From assembly GCA_046714215.1 (NCBI GenBank), contig JBKKBM010000269.1, positions 1 through 34,139 of the forward strand: a stretch of 34,139 nt of DNA, written 5' to 3'. The notes beneath the pieces were generated by a model that saw only the letters and a list, made by a program, of their open reading frames with translations, was not told where the DNA came from and did not search any database. The translations under genes and the position numbers were made by a program. Positions within the stretch are counted from its first letter, which is position 1; every line of letters starts with the position of its first letter. Of the stretch, positions 7,487 to 16,007 are shown one piece after another. The stretch is from DATLCI01 sp046714215. GTDB taxonomy: Bacteria; Acidobacteriota; Terriglobia; Terriglobales; Acidobacteriaceae.

Positions 7487-10400
7487 ATGGGATACGAGCG
7501 CGCAGGGGGCAGGGTGGAAGCTTCGCGGTTTGGTGCAAAAGGAATATTAGTTTTTGGGCGGCTGCTGGTGGCGGCGCTGTTGCTACTGGCGACCGGGATT
7601 GCGCAGGCGCAGGAGCTTGAAGTAAAGAGCCCGGCCAAGCGCGAAGGAAAGAAAGACGATCCCCGTGCCCGACAGCGGTATTTGGAAGAACTGCGCGCCG
7701 GCAAGAATGGGTTCGTGCCGTCTGGTGCCCGGTTGCGCGCGCTGCGAGAGATGGACGAGCTGATTCGCGAAGAAGGCGAGCGCTATTGGCGCTTCCACAC
7801 CAAGACCCAAGGGACATCGTCGACCACCCAGACATCAGGCTCGACCGGTACTTCCAGTGGAGCGGCGCAGGACCCCTCCATCGCGAATGGAAGTCCGACG
7901 TCATCGCAGTGGTTGTTCATCGGCCCGCGTCCGACGACTGGGTTCCTCGCATCTTCCGGGCGGACGAGCGCGATAGTCGTGGACCCGCGCGATGTGACTG
8001 GGAACACCGTTTACGTCGGCGGCGCGCAGGGCGGCGCCTGGAAGAGCGTAGATGCTGGCGCCAACTGGACCGCGCTGATGGATGGGCCCACCATTCCATC
8101 GTTGGCGGTAGGATCCATGGCCATCGACGGCACCACCAATCCCTCCATGGTATATGTGGGGACGGGCGAACAGGGCTCGGCGTTTGACTCCTACTATGGC
8201 GCGGGCATATTGAAGTCAGCGGACGGTGGGACCACCTGGACGCAACTGGGCGCCGATAAATTTACCGGCCCTATCACGGGCTGCAGCAGCAACGGTTTTA
8301 GCTGTGGCGGCGCATTCATCGGAGGACTTTCCGTGCGGCCGGGCGGTTTGAATCCTGCGACGATACTAGCGGCCGTCAGCCTGCCGACCGGTTTGGCGAA
8401 CGCCTCCGGGATCTATCGCAGCATTGATGGCGGCACCACCTGGGCGAACGTGCAGGCGGGAACGACCAGCCTGGGGGCGACTGCTGTTCAGTACGCAACC
8501 AACCTGATCGCGTACGCGGGCTTCGATGGCGCGAGCGGAGGCGTCTACAAATCGTCGGACGGGGGCGCCACCTGGCTGGCCAGGAACGGAGGCGGCGCCA
8601 ACACCATCACTCCCGGCGGCCGCGTGGAACTCTCTGTAGCCTTGAGCGATACCACTGGCAATACGGTATATGCCAGCGTGGGCGCGAGCGGCGGTGGCGA
8701 GGGGCTGGCCGGATTTTACCGGACCACGGATGGGGGCGCGAACTGGACGCGTTTAGGGCCAGTCTCAGCGCCCGGTCTGGTGGACTATTGCACCCCGCAA
8801 TGCTGGTATGACAACGTGGTGGCGGTGAACCCCATGGACGCCAACGTGGTCTTCGTAGGTGGCGCCGCGGTAGGCGGTCACGTCTCGAAGACGATCAATG
8901 GTCTGGCGGCCAGTAACGTGGCCTGGGCGGCTGCCACTTCCAATATCCATGTAGACCATCATGCGGCCGCGTTCACCCCCGATGGCACCCGGCTTTATTG
9001 GGGCAACGATGGTGGCGTTTACCGTACCGACAATGCGACCGCCGCTTCCTCCTCCGCCACCTGGACGAACCTGAACACGAATCTGGGCATCACGCAGTTC
9101 TATACCAATTTTGCGCTGCACCCCACCGACATCAACGTGACGTTTGGCGGCACGCAAGACAATGGCACGCAGCGCTACGACGGCACCCAGGACATCAGTC
9201 TGGCGTGGACGAACACCGGAGCCTGCGGCGACGGTGCGGGCAATGTGATCGATGCATCGAATCCCAGCGTGGTTTACGCCAACTGTCAGTTGGTCGACAT
9301 CATCAAGTCCACCAACGGCGGCCTCAGCGGATTCACGTCCGCCGCCAGCGGGATCAGCACCAGCGACCGGGTATTATTCATCCCGCCGCTGGTAGGCGAC
9401 AACTACAACAGTGCCCCCAATCATCTTTACTTTGGCACCTATCGGGTGTGGCAGACGCGGAACCAAGGCGCTTCATGGCAACCCATCAGCAACGACCTGA
9501 CCATTGAGGAGATCACGCGCCTGGCGGTGGCCCCCAGTGATCGCACGGTGATGTATGCGGCCACCGATGACGGCCGCGTATGGAAGGGCACGGGGCTGCT
9601 GGCGGCAGCGCCGAACGACTGCGCCACGTTCCCCACCAATTGTTTCACTGAGATCACGCTGGATCTGTTACCGGCCGCGCGCCGGATCAATGCGCTGGCG
9701 GTCTCGCCCACTGACCCGACTACGGTGTACGTGGGACATGGCGGCTTCGGATCGAGCACCACCCGCCGCCTCTCTCGCCGCGTGGGCAATGGTTCGTGGA
9801 CGGACATCACCGGCAATCTCCCTAATGCTCCGATCCTGGACATCGCGGCGGATCCGGACATCGCCGGGCGGCTGTATGTGGGCACCGATATCGGCGTTTT
9901 CATGAGCAGCGACGACGGTGCCACCTGGTCGACTCTGGCCAACGGCTTGCCGCGGGTGGCCGTCTACGGACTCAAGCTACATCGGGCTTCGCGCACTTTG
10001 CGCGCGGCGACGCACGGCCGCGGATTCTGGGACCTGGCCGTACCGGCCACGATCGCGGGACCGGGGGGCATTCTGATTCCCAGCAGTTTGGCATTCGGCG
10101 CCCGCCCGCTGTACACCACCAGCGTCGCACAGAACTTTTCCTTCACTAACCATGGAAGCAGCCCGACCACCGTGGGTACCGTATCGGTGAGCGGAGACCA
10201 TGCGATCACCTCCAACAACTGCGCGGGGACGCTGGCGCCCTCGGCTTCCTGCAACATCAGCGTCACGTTCACGCCGACCTCTTCGGGTATGCACAACAAC
10301 AAAGTAGCGGTTACGACCGATGCCGTGAACAGCCCGGTGGTAGGAGGCTTGAGCGGATTGGGCGCTCCCCCGAATGACAATTTTGCGGACGCGGCGACGG

Positions 10401-11797
10401 TCACGCTAGGGGCGTTCACCCACCGGACTAACACCCTGGGCGCGACCGTGGAAGCATTGGATCCAACCGGTTCCTGTGACTTCAGCGTGCCGCCGCACGC
10501 GCGCAACGTGTGGTATGCCTACACGCCGGGAACGAACGGAGTGGCCGTAATAAATACTCGCAACAGCAATTACGACACGGTGCTGGCCGTCTTCACGGGT
10601 ACGCAAGGTTCGTTCGCGCAAGTGCTGAACGGCTGCGACGACGATATCGGAGGCATACCGGAGTCGCCCTCCGAGGTCACCATCAACGTGACGGCGGGGG
10701 TAACGTATCGGATCATGGTGTCGGGCTTTGTGCCGAGTGACGGCGGCGAACTTGTATTCAATCTGAATGGCCCCGCGCCGTTAGCATCTTTGACCCGCTC
10801 GAAGACGAGTCTGACCTTTGCCAATCAGGCGATAGGCACTTCGTCGCCCCCGCAGTTCTTCACCCTCACCGCGGTGACGGGAACGGTCAACAGTATCGTG
10901 GCGGCTACGACCGGCGATTTCAGCCGGACGACGGATTGCCCGGCGACCCTGGCGCAGACAGCGTCCTGCACCGTGAACGTGACCTTCACGCCGACGGCAG
11001 GCGGAACTCGTAACGGGTCGGTGTCAATCACGTCCAGTGGGGCGGGGAGTCCGCAGTCGGTGACGCTCACCGGCACGGGCGACACGCTATCGTTATCCCC
11101 GGCGGTGGTAAATATGAGCGCGGTGGTGGGCAGCTCGACCCCGCAGACGGTCACCTTCTTCAACGGCTCCGGTGGACCGGTGACGGTGAGCGATGTGGTG
11201 GTGACGGGTGATTATGCGCGCACTCATAATTGCACCACCGTGGCCCATGCGGGGAGTTGCACCATTAACTTGACGTTCACGCCCGCCGCCAGCGGCGCGC
11301 GCAATGGAGTGCTGACGGTGACGAGCTCGGGTGGCGTCCGCACGGCGACCCTGAACGGCACGGGCGTGGAGTTCACGTTGAGTCTGACCCGGCCGGTTCG
11401 TCCAACGCGGGGCAGTGGTTCGGGCATCGTGATTGCTCCAGGGCAGACGGTGACCGTGGATCTCATGCTGAACGTTACCGCAGGGGCGGGCGAGCGGGTA
11501 CAGTTCGAGTGCGTGGGCATGCCGCCGGGAATCGCCTGCCAATTGGACACGACCTCGGCATATCTGGATACGGGCACGCAGTCCATCCGCGCGACGTTTT
11601 CCAGTTCTCGCTCGAGCCGGCCTTCACGTCTGAAAGCAGCAACTCCGGCGAGCGCTGCGGGAAATTATGTCGTCGTGGTGCGAGCACAGGTGGCCGGGGT
11701 GGAGCGAAGGGTGTCCATTCCCCTGACGGTAGTGGCGGCTTCGCCAGTGAGCGCACCCAACCCAAGTGAGCCCAGGCCGCAGCGCTTGCGTCGCTGA
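7487..11797 (+). CDS. Secreted Asp-box beta-propeller protein with three choice-of-anchor-D domains and a PPC-like domain, paralogue 2
   Basis: This 1436-residue exported protein is a paralogue of its upstream neighbour. The ATG at 7487 opens a signal peptide (LLVAALLLLATGIAQA, cleavage near residue 42). A charged helical stretch (45-105) and a Ser/Thr/Gly linker (106-145) follow. The propeller carries Asp-box motifs near 186, 243, 311, 355, 412 and 806, NDGGVYRT near 507 and the closing ATHGRGFWDL. C-terminal modules in order are: choice-of-anchor-D 1 (about 866-960); a pre-peptidase-C-like domain starting NDNFADA (962-1094) with NVWYAYTPG and acidic CDDDIGG; choice-of-anchor-D 2 (1099-1195) and 3 (1198-1291); and the shared terminal module (1292-1436) opening with SLTRPVRPTRGSG. 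The likely site is the cell surface or medium; ligand unknown. Confidence 0.85.
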   Translation: MGYERAGGRVEASRFGAKGILVFGRLLVAALLLLATGIAQAQELEVKSPAKREGKKDDPRARQRYLEELRAGKNGFVPSGARLRALREMDELIREEGERYWRFHTKTQGTSSTTQTSGSTGTSSGAAQDPSIANGSPTSSQWLFIGPRPTTGFLASSGRTSAIVVDPRDVTGNTVYVGGAQGGAWKSVDAGANWTALMDGPTIPSLAVGSMAIDGTTNPSMVYVGTGEQGSAFDSYYGAGILKSADGGTTWTQLGADKFTGPITGCSSNGFSCGGAFIGGLSVRPGGLNPATILAAVSLPTGLANASGIYRSIDGGTTWANVQAGTTSLGATAVQYATNLIAYAGFDGASGGVYKSSDGGATWLARNGGGANTITPGGRVELSVALSDTTGNTVYASVGASGGGEGLAGFYRTTDGGANWTRLGPVSAPGLVDYCTPQCWYDNVVAVNPMDANVVFVGGAAVGGHVSKTINGLAASNVAWAAATSNIHVDHHAAAFTPDGTRLYWGNDGGVYRTDNATAASSSATWTNLNTNLGITQFYTNFALHPTDINVTFGGTQDNGTQRYDGTQDISLAWTNTGACGDGAGNVIDASNPSVVYANCQLVDIIKSTNGGLSGFTSAASGISTSDRVLFIPPLVGDNYNSAPNHLYFGTYRVWQTRNQGASWQPISNDLTIEEITRLAVAPSDRTVMYAATDDGRVWKGTGLLAAAPNDCATFPTNCFTEITLDLLPAARRINALAVSPTDPTTVYVGHGGFGSSTTRRLSRRVGNGSWTDITGNLPNAPILDIAADPDIAGRLYVGTDIGVFMSSDDGATWSTLANGLPRVAVYGLKLHRASRTLRAATHGRGFWDLAVPATIAGPGGILIPSSLAFGARPLYTTSVAQNFSFTNHGSSPTTVGTVSVSGDHAITSNNCAGTLAPSASCNISVTFTPTSSGMHNNKVAVTTDAVNSPVVGGLSGLGAPPNDNFADAATVTLGAFTHRTNTLGATVEALDPTGSCDFSVPPHARNVWYAYTPGTNGVAVINTRNSNYDTVLAVFTGTQGSFAQVLNGCDDDIGGIPESPSEVTINVTAGVTYRIMVSGFVPSDGGELVFNLNGPAPLASLTRSKTSLTFANQAIGTSSPPQFFTLTAVTGTVNSIVAATTGDFSRTTDCPATLAQTASCTVNVTFTPTAGGTRNGSVSITSSGAGSPQSVTLTGTGDTLSLSPAVVNMSAVVGSSTPQTVTFFNGSGGPVTVSDVVVTGDYARTHNCTTVAHAGSCTINLTFTPAASGARNGVLTVTSSGGVRTATLNGTGVEFTLSLTRPVRPTRGSGSGIVIAPGQTVTVDLMLNVTAGAGERVQFECVGMPPGIACQLDTTSAYLDTGTQSIRATFSSSRSSRPSRLKAATPASAAGNYVVVVRAQVAGVERRVSIPLTVVAASPVSAPNPSEPRPQRLRR

Positions 11798-11819
11798 CTA
11801 CGCCCGGCGCTGCATTTTT
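11779..11819 (+). terminator. Probable intrinsic terminator after the second propeller gene
   Basis: GCAGCGC (11779-11785) pairs with GCGCTGC (11807-11813), with an inner GCGT/ACGC stem (11788-11791 and 11800-11803). A run of five T (11815-11819) follows directly. The stem overlaps the last codons and stop of the preceding gene. Confidence 0.5.
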
Positions 11820-11834
11820 CCACGGACGATGCAG

Positions 11835-11843
11835 TGTTATCAT
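11835..11843 (+). promoter_or_regulatory. Extended -10 promoter candidate for the export gene
   Basis: TGTTATCAT fits the extended -10 pattern TGnTATAAT with one mismatch. No good -35 is seen 16-18 bases upstream. It would give a leader of about 85 bases before the ATG at 11934, whose ribosome site AGGAG is at 11925-11929. It lies just after the terminator of the previous gene, which fits a new transcription unit. Confidence 0.35.
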
Positions 11844-11933
11844 GACCCTTAGTCGTGTCGACATAAGAACCATGTGGGTTGATGTTGGCGGGGATTTTCC
11901 GAGACCTGTCTCGAATCTTTTTGCAGGAGCTGA

Positions 11934-14300
11934 ATGCGTAATCTTCAACTGCTTGTCTACAGTGTTTGCTTTTTAGCAACTTCCGGTGCGGCCCAAGTCA
12001 CCAGCCAGCAAGACCGGAATCCACCTCCCGAGACGTCGATCCCGGTCATTCGCAATGACAGCCGCAGCGAAGGGCCCGATCGCGATGCGGACGAGCGCCA
12101 AGATCCGCGCATAAAAAAAGATCGCAGGACGGGACAAGAGAATGATGACAGGAAGGATTCGAGGGCCGATACCCGCAGAGGATCGATGCGCGATCGCACC
12201 GAAGCCAATGAATTTCAAGATGCTGTAGAGGTTTCTCTGGGCTACCAGCTCCCGATCTACGGCGGGACACTTTTTCAGACGGCACCCTCGACATTCGCCC
12301 CCGTCGAAGATGTGGCGGTCAGCGATGACTTCTCCATCGGGCCTCGCGATGAGCTGATCATTCGCGCGTGGGGCCAGGTTGATATCAATTACCGGGCGGT
12401 GGTGGACCGGGCGGGAAACATCTACTTGCCCAAGGTCGGCAACATTCATGTGGCGGGAGTGAGATTTGGCCAAGTCGAGGGAGTGATCCGCCGCGAGATG
12501 GAGCGGATCTTTCGCAACTTTGAACTGGATGTCAGCATGGGGCGGCTGCGCTCCATTCAGGTCTTTATCGTCGGCCACGCCCGCCACCCCGGCACCTACA
12601 CGGTAAGCTCTCTCAGTAGCCTGGTCACCGCGCTGTTTGCTGCGGGAGGCCCTTCCACCAAGGGGTCGTTGCGCTCCATCGAGCTGCGGCGGGGCGGCAA
12701 GGCAGTATCGGTCTTCGACCTGTACGACCTGCTGGTGAAAGGCGACAAGTCGAAGGACGCCAGTTTAATGAATGGCGACGTGATTTTTATCCCACCGGTA
12801 GGCCCATTAGTAGCCCTCGCCGGGTCTGTGAATGCCCCAGCCATCTATGAGATCAAGCCGGGAGCCACCCTAAGCGATGTCATTGAGATCGCGGGGGGAC
12901 TCACTCCCACTGCGGATGGCCAGAAAGTCACGGTCGAACGTTTCTTCAATCGAGCGGTTCGGACCGTAGAGGAGTTTGAACTCACTACCGAGGGGCTGGC
13001 CCGGCCCTTACGCGACGGCGACCTGGTGGAGGTCCGGCAGTTGTCTGCTCGTTTTGAGAATGCGGTCACGTTACGAGGCAACGTAGCCAAGCCGGGTCGT
13101 TACCCGTGGCGGGAGAATATGCGCGTCAAGGACTTGATCCCTACGCGTGAATCTTTGGTGACCAAAGAGTATTGGCTGCGGCAAAGCCGCATGTCCCTGA
13201 ACGCTCCCGCTCGCGCCAAGACCGAGGTCGAAGAGCGGGAGGCGAAAGAGAGCGATACCGGCAGAAAAGGCGTGAAGCCGACGAAGAAGACTTCCAAGGA
13301 AGAGCCGGACGATGAATTGCGGAACGAGATCAAGCGCAGCGGTCCGGAGATCAATTGGGACTATGCCGTCGTACAGCGGTTGAACCGGGCGGACCTCACC
13401 ACGCAACTGCTGCCCTTTAATCTGGCGAACGCGATCGAGTCGCCGGAGAAGTCGGACAATCTCATCCTGCAGCCTGGGGACGTGATCACGATTTTTTCCC
13501 AACTGGATGTCCGACCGTCGCAGCAGAAGCAAAGTTCGTTCGTCCGGTTAGAAGGAGAACTCCAAAATGTTGGAGTGTTTCAGACGGCCCCCGGTGAGAC
13601 CTTGCGCCAACTGATCACCCGGGTGGGTGGCTTGACCCCAGAGTCCTACTTATTTGGCGCGGAATTCACCCGCGCCGCTACCTCCAAGGCGCAGAAAGAA
13701 GAACTGGACCGGCTGATCGATGGCATGGAGGTTGATTTCGAACGGACGGCCCTTAATGCCGAAGGGCTCGCTCCCGAGCAAGCGGCCAGTCTCAAGGAGC
13801 GGGCGGATAGCCACCAAAGACTCATCGAGAGGCTGCGCGAACTCAAACCGACTGGGCGCATCGTGCTCGGCTTGCGCCCTTCCGATACGGGATTTCAAGC
13901 GGTGCCTGACGTCGTCCTGGAAGATGGCGATCGTTTCTTCGTCCCCCCACGGCCCGCGACGGTGGAGGTTCTGGGGGAGGTATATAGCCCGAATTCGTAC
14001 CTCTACAAAGTGGATAGGGCAGTAGGCGACTATCTGCGTTCGGCAGGCGGATTCCGCCGGAGTGCCGACAAATCCCATGTTTATGTCGTTCGCGCAGATG
14101 GATCGGTCGTGCCCCGCGAGCGCGGGGCGGGTATTTTCAATTCCAGCTTCGGCGGGCTAAGACTGATGCCGGGTGATACGATTGTGGTTCCTCCACAACT
14201 GGATAAAGGCCAGTTCTTGAAGGGACTCCGTGATTGGTCTCAAGTCATCGCGCAATTTGCGTTGGGAGCCGCCTCCATCCGGGTTATATCCCGGCCATAA
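11934..14300 (+). CDS. Polysaccharide export outer-membrane protein with multiple SLBB domains (Wza-like, long form)
   Basis: This protein probably forms the outer-membrane/periplasmic conduit for the polysaccharide made by this locus. The 788 residues are about twice the length of Escherichia coli Wza. A signal peptide ends near residue 20 (VCFLATSGAA). A very Asp/Arg-rich segment follows (about 43-95). The poly_export domain lies at about 125-205 (IGPRDELIIRAWGQV). SLBB-type beta-grasp repeats begin near 207, 291, 374, 534 and 675, recognised by the recurrent G-x-V/A-x-x-P-G-x-Y and final AGG pattern. A Lys/Glu-rich linker (about 425-460) interrupts them. The last 30 residues could form the C-terminal membrane helix seen in Wza. 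No lipobox cysteine is evident. AGGAG at 11925-11929 supports the start. Confidence 0.9.
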   Translation: MRNLQLLVYSVCFLATSGAAQVTSQQDRNPPPETSIPVIRNDSRSEGPDRDADERQDPRIKKDRRTGQENDDRKDSRADTRRGSMRDRTEANEFQDAVEVSLGYQLPIYGGTLFQTAPSTFAPVEDVAVSDDFSIGPRDELIIRAWGQVDINYRAVVDRAGNIYLPKVGNIHVAGVRFGQVEGVIRREMERIFRNFELDVSMGRLRSIQVFIVGHARHPGTYTVSSLSSLVTALFAAGGPSTKGSLRSIELRRGGKAVSVFDLYDLLVKGDKSKDASLMNGDVIFIPPVGPLVALAGSVNAPAIYEIKPGATLSDVIEIAGGLTPTADGQKVTVERFFNRAVRTVEEFELTTEGLARPLRDGDLVEVRQLSARFENAVTLRGNVAKPGRYPWRENMRVKDLIPTRESLVTKEYWLRQSRMSLNAPARAKTEVEEREAKESDTGRKGVKPTKKTSKEEPDDELRNEIKRSGPEINWDYAVVQRLNRADLTTQLLPFNLANAIESPEKSDNLILQPGDVITIFSQLDVRPSQQKQSSFVRLEGELQNVGVFQTAPGETLRQLITRVGGLTPESYLFGAEFTRAATSKAQKEELDRLIDGMEVDFERTALNAEGLAPEQAASLKERADSHQRLIERLRELKPTGRIVLGLRPSDTGFQAVPDVVLEDGDRFFVPPRPATVEVLGEVYSPNSYLYKVDRAVGDYLRSAGGFRRSADKSHVYVVRADGSVVPRERGAGIFNSSFGGLRLMPGDTIVVPPQLDKGQFLKGLRDWSQVIAQFALGAASIRVISRP

Positions 14301-14313
14301 GGACACCGACTTT

Positions 14314-14332
14314 AGGTGCCAAAATGGCACCT
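14314..14332. other. Perfect hairpin after the export gene
   Basis: AGGTGCCA-AAA-TGGCACCT is an 8-bp perfect inverted repeat with a 3-base loop, 14 bases after the stop. No T-run follows, so it may be an RNA-stabilising hairpin or protein-binding site instead of a simple terminator. Confidence 0.45.
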
Positions 14333-14351
14333 GTGGGGCACGGGTGAATCG

Positions 14352-14359
14352 TGTAGAAT
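14352..14359 (+). promoter_or_regulatory. Weak -10 promoter candidate (TGTAGAAT)
   Basis: TAGAAT (14354-14359) matches five of six positions of TATAAT; the -35 region is poor. The same octamer TGTAGAAT recurs upstream of gmd at 29725-29732, which is the main reason for listing it. Confidence 0.25.
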
Positions 14360-14436
14360 GCGACTGCCTCAGGGAGCAATAACGCTTTCCTGGGTGCGGG
14401 ACGAGTGGGCTAATTTTGGGGAATAAACAAGTTTTT

Positions 14437-16005
14437 ATGCGGCGAATTCGTTTTGACGTCTTGATTCGAGTCTTGGCTGACACAGTCATCCTTAACTGTG
14501 CGTTAGTGGGGGGATTTGTTGTCGATTACCTTGCCAGTGCTTCTTCCGGCAAGGGCGGGTCCCTTTCTTTCTCGTCGTTCATCGGCGAGTTTTCCATCAG
14601 CTTCTTGCTGCTCACTCCCGTTGCCCTTATCACTTTTCACGCCATGGGCTTTTACACTAAGGGACGAGCGTACAGCGGTCGCTATAAAGTGCTGGTGGTA
14701 GCCCAAGCCGTGACCCTGGTTTTTCTGGTTTTCGGTTTTCTGAACTACTTCATGTTGGCCTTCGAGGCTTACCCGCGCAAGACCCTCGTGATCGCTTGGG
14801 CGTTTTCCCTCTTTTCCCTGGTGGCGGCCCGGGTGTGGGCGTATGTCTGGAGACTGGTGGTGCTGGACAATGAGCACCGCAGTCCGGTCACCATTCCGGT
14901 CGATTCGGGGCGCAGTATTTTATTGATCGGTGGCGCCGGTTACATCGGCTCCGCTTTGCTCCCCATGTTGCTGGAAAAAGGGTACCAGGTCCGGTTGATG
15001 GACATGTTCATCTACGGGCATGAACCCATCGCCAAGTTCCTCCATCATCCGCGGCTGGAGGTAGTGCATGCTGATTTCCGCCAAGTGGACAAGGTGGTGC
15101 AGTCGATGGTGGGCATGGACACGGTCATCCATGTGGGCGCGATCGTAGGCGACCCCGCCTGCGCGATCGACGAGGAACTCACCATTGAGATCAACGTTAT
15201 CGCTACCAAGATGATCGCTGAGGTAGCCAAGGGGCAGGGCATCTCGAAGTTTGTTTTCGCCAGCACGTGTTCCGTGTACGGGGCCAGCGAGCAGATACTC
15301 AATGAGAATTCGGTACTGAACCCGGTCTCGCTCTACGCCCGGAGCAAGATCGCTTCCGAGCGCGTGCTGGTCCAGATGCGGAATGACGATTTCCAGCCGG
15401 TGATCCTCCGGTTCGGCACCATCTACGGTCTCTCGGGCCGGACTCGGTTCGACCTGGTCGTGAATCTGCTGACCGCCAAGGCCACCGTCGAGGGCAAGAT
15501 CACGGTCTTCGGTAGCGACCAGTGGAGGCCATTCGTACACGTGGAAGATGCGGCCAGCGCCATTCTGGCTGCCGTAGACGCCCCGGCCGAGTTGCTCGCC
15601 GATGTCATTTTCAACGTCGGCTCCGACGAACAGAACTACACCTTGGGTCAGGTGGGGGAGCAGATCAAGACATTGGTGCCCAACGCGGAAATGATCGTGG
15701 CGAATGCCGATCAGGATCGCCGCAACTATCGCGTGGACTTTCGCCGCATTCGCGACATGCTCGGCTTCCGTCCGCGCTGGACCTTGCAACAGGGCATTCA
15801 ACAGGTCTTGGATGCTCTGGGGAGCGGCAAGGTCACGGACTATCGCGATGCTCGCTACAGCAACGTAAAATACTTGACCGAAGAAGCCACCTCTGAGCTG
15901 TGGCAGGTTCAGAATGGCTGGCACCACGATCTCCTGGATCCCAAACCCAAACCGGTTCCAGCATCCGCCCAAGCGAGGGTGGCTAGCGCTACGCGTACGA
16001 TCTGA
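14437..16005 (+). CDS. Membrane-anchored NAD-dependent sugar epimerase/dehydratase (four-helix domain fused to extended SDR)
   Basis: This is a 522-residue fusion. The N-terminal 140 residues contain about four membrane helices (near 13-33, 52-70, 87-107 and 117-137), resembling the membrane domain of WbpM/CapD-type dehydratases and polyprenyl glycosylphosphotransferases. The rest is an extended short-chain dehydrogenase: Rossmann GGAGYIGS at 165-172, ASTCSVYG at 275-282 and catalytic Tyr300/Lys304 (YARSK). It probably epimerises, dehydrates or reduces a nucleotide sugar at the inner face of the membrane; the substrate cannot be told. The ATG at 14437 is preferred; an in-frame TTG at 14416 would add seven residues, and neither has a strong ribosome site. 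The stop is two bases before lhgO, so the two are co-expressed. The SDR looks like the GalE/extended class, not the PF02719 class of WbpM. Confidence 0.85.
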   Translation: MRRIRFDVLIRVLADTVILNCALVGGFVVDYLASASSGKGGSLSFSSFIGEFSISFLLLTPVALITFHAMGFYTKGRAYSGRYKVLVVAQAVTLVFLVFGFLNYFMLAFEAYPRKTLVIAWAFSLFSLVAARVWAYVWRLVVLDNEHRSPVTIPVDSGRSILLIGGAGYIGSALLPMLLEKGYQVRLMDMFIYGHEPIAKFLHHPRLEVVHADFRQVDKVVQSMVGMDTVIHVGAIVGDPACAIDEELTIEINVIATKMIAEVAKGQGISKFVFASTCSVYGASEQILNENSVLNPVSLYARSKIASERVLVQMRNDDFQPVILRFGTIYGLSGRTRFDLVVNLLTAKATVEGKITVFGSDQWRPFVHVEDAASAILAAVDAPAELLADVIFNVGSDEQNYTLGQVGEQIKTLVPNAEMIVANADQDRRNYRVDFRRIRDMLGFRPRWTLQQGIQQVLDALGSGKVTDYRDARYSNVKYLTEEATSELWQVQNGWHHDLLDPKPKPVPASAQARVASATRTI

Positions 16006-16007
16006 CC

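Noticed and set aside
14920..15972. 350-codon antisense open frame under the membrane-SDR gene
   Set aside because: It is a shadow of a high-GC gene: the plus-strand protein has clear SDR motifs, while the antisense product is His/Asp-rich without any recognisable domain.
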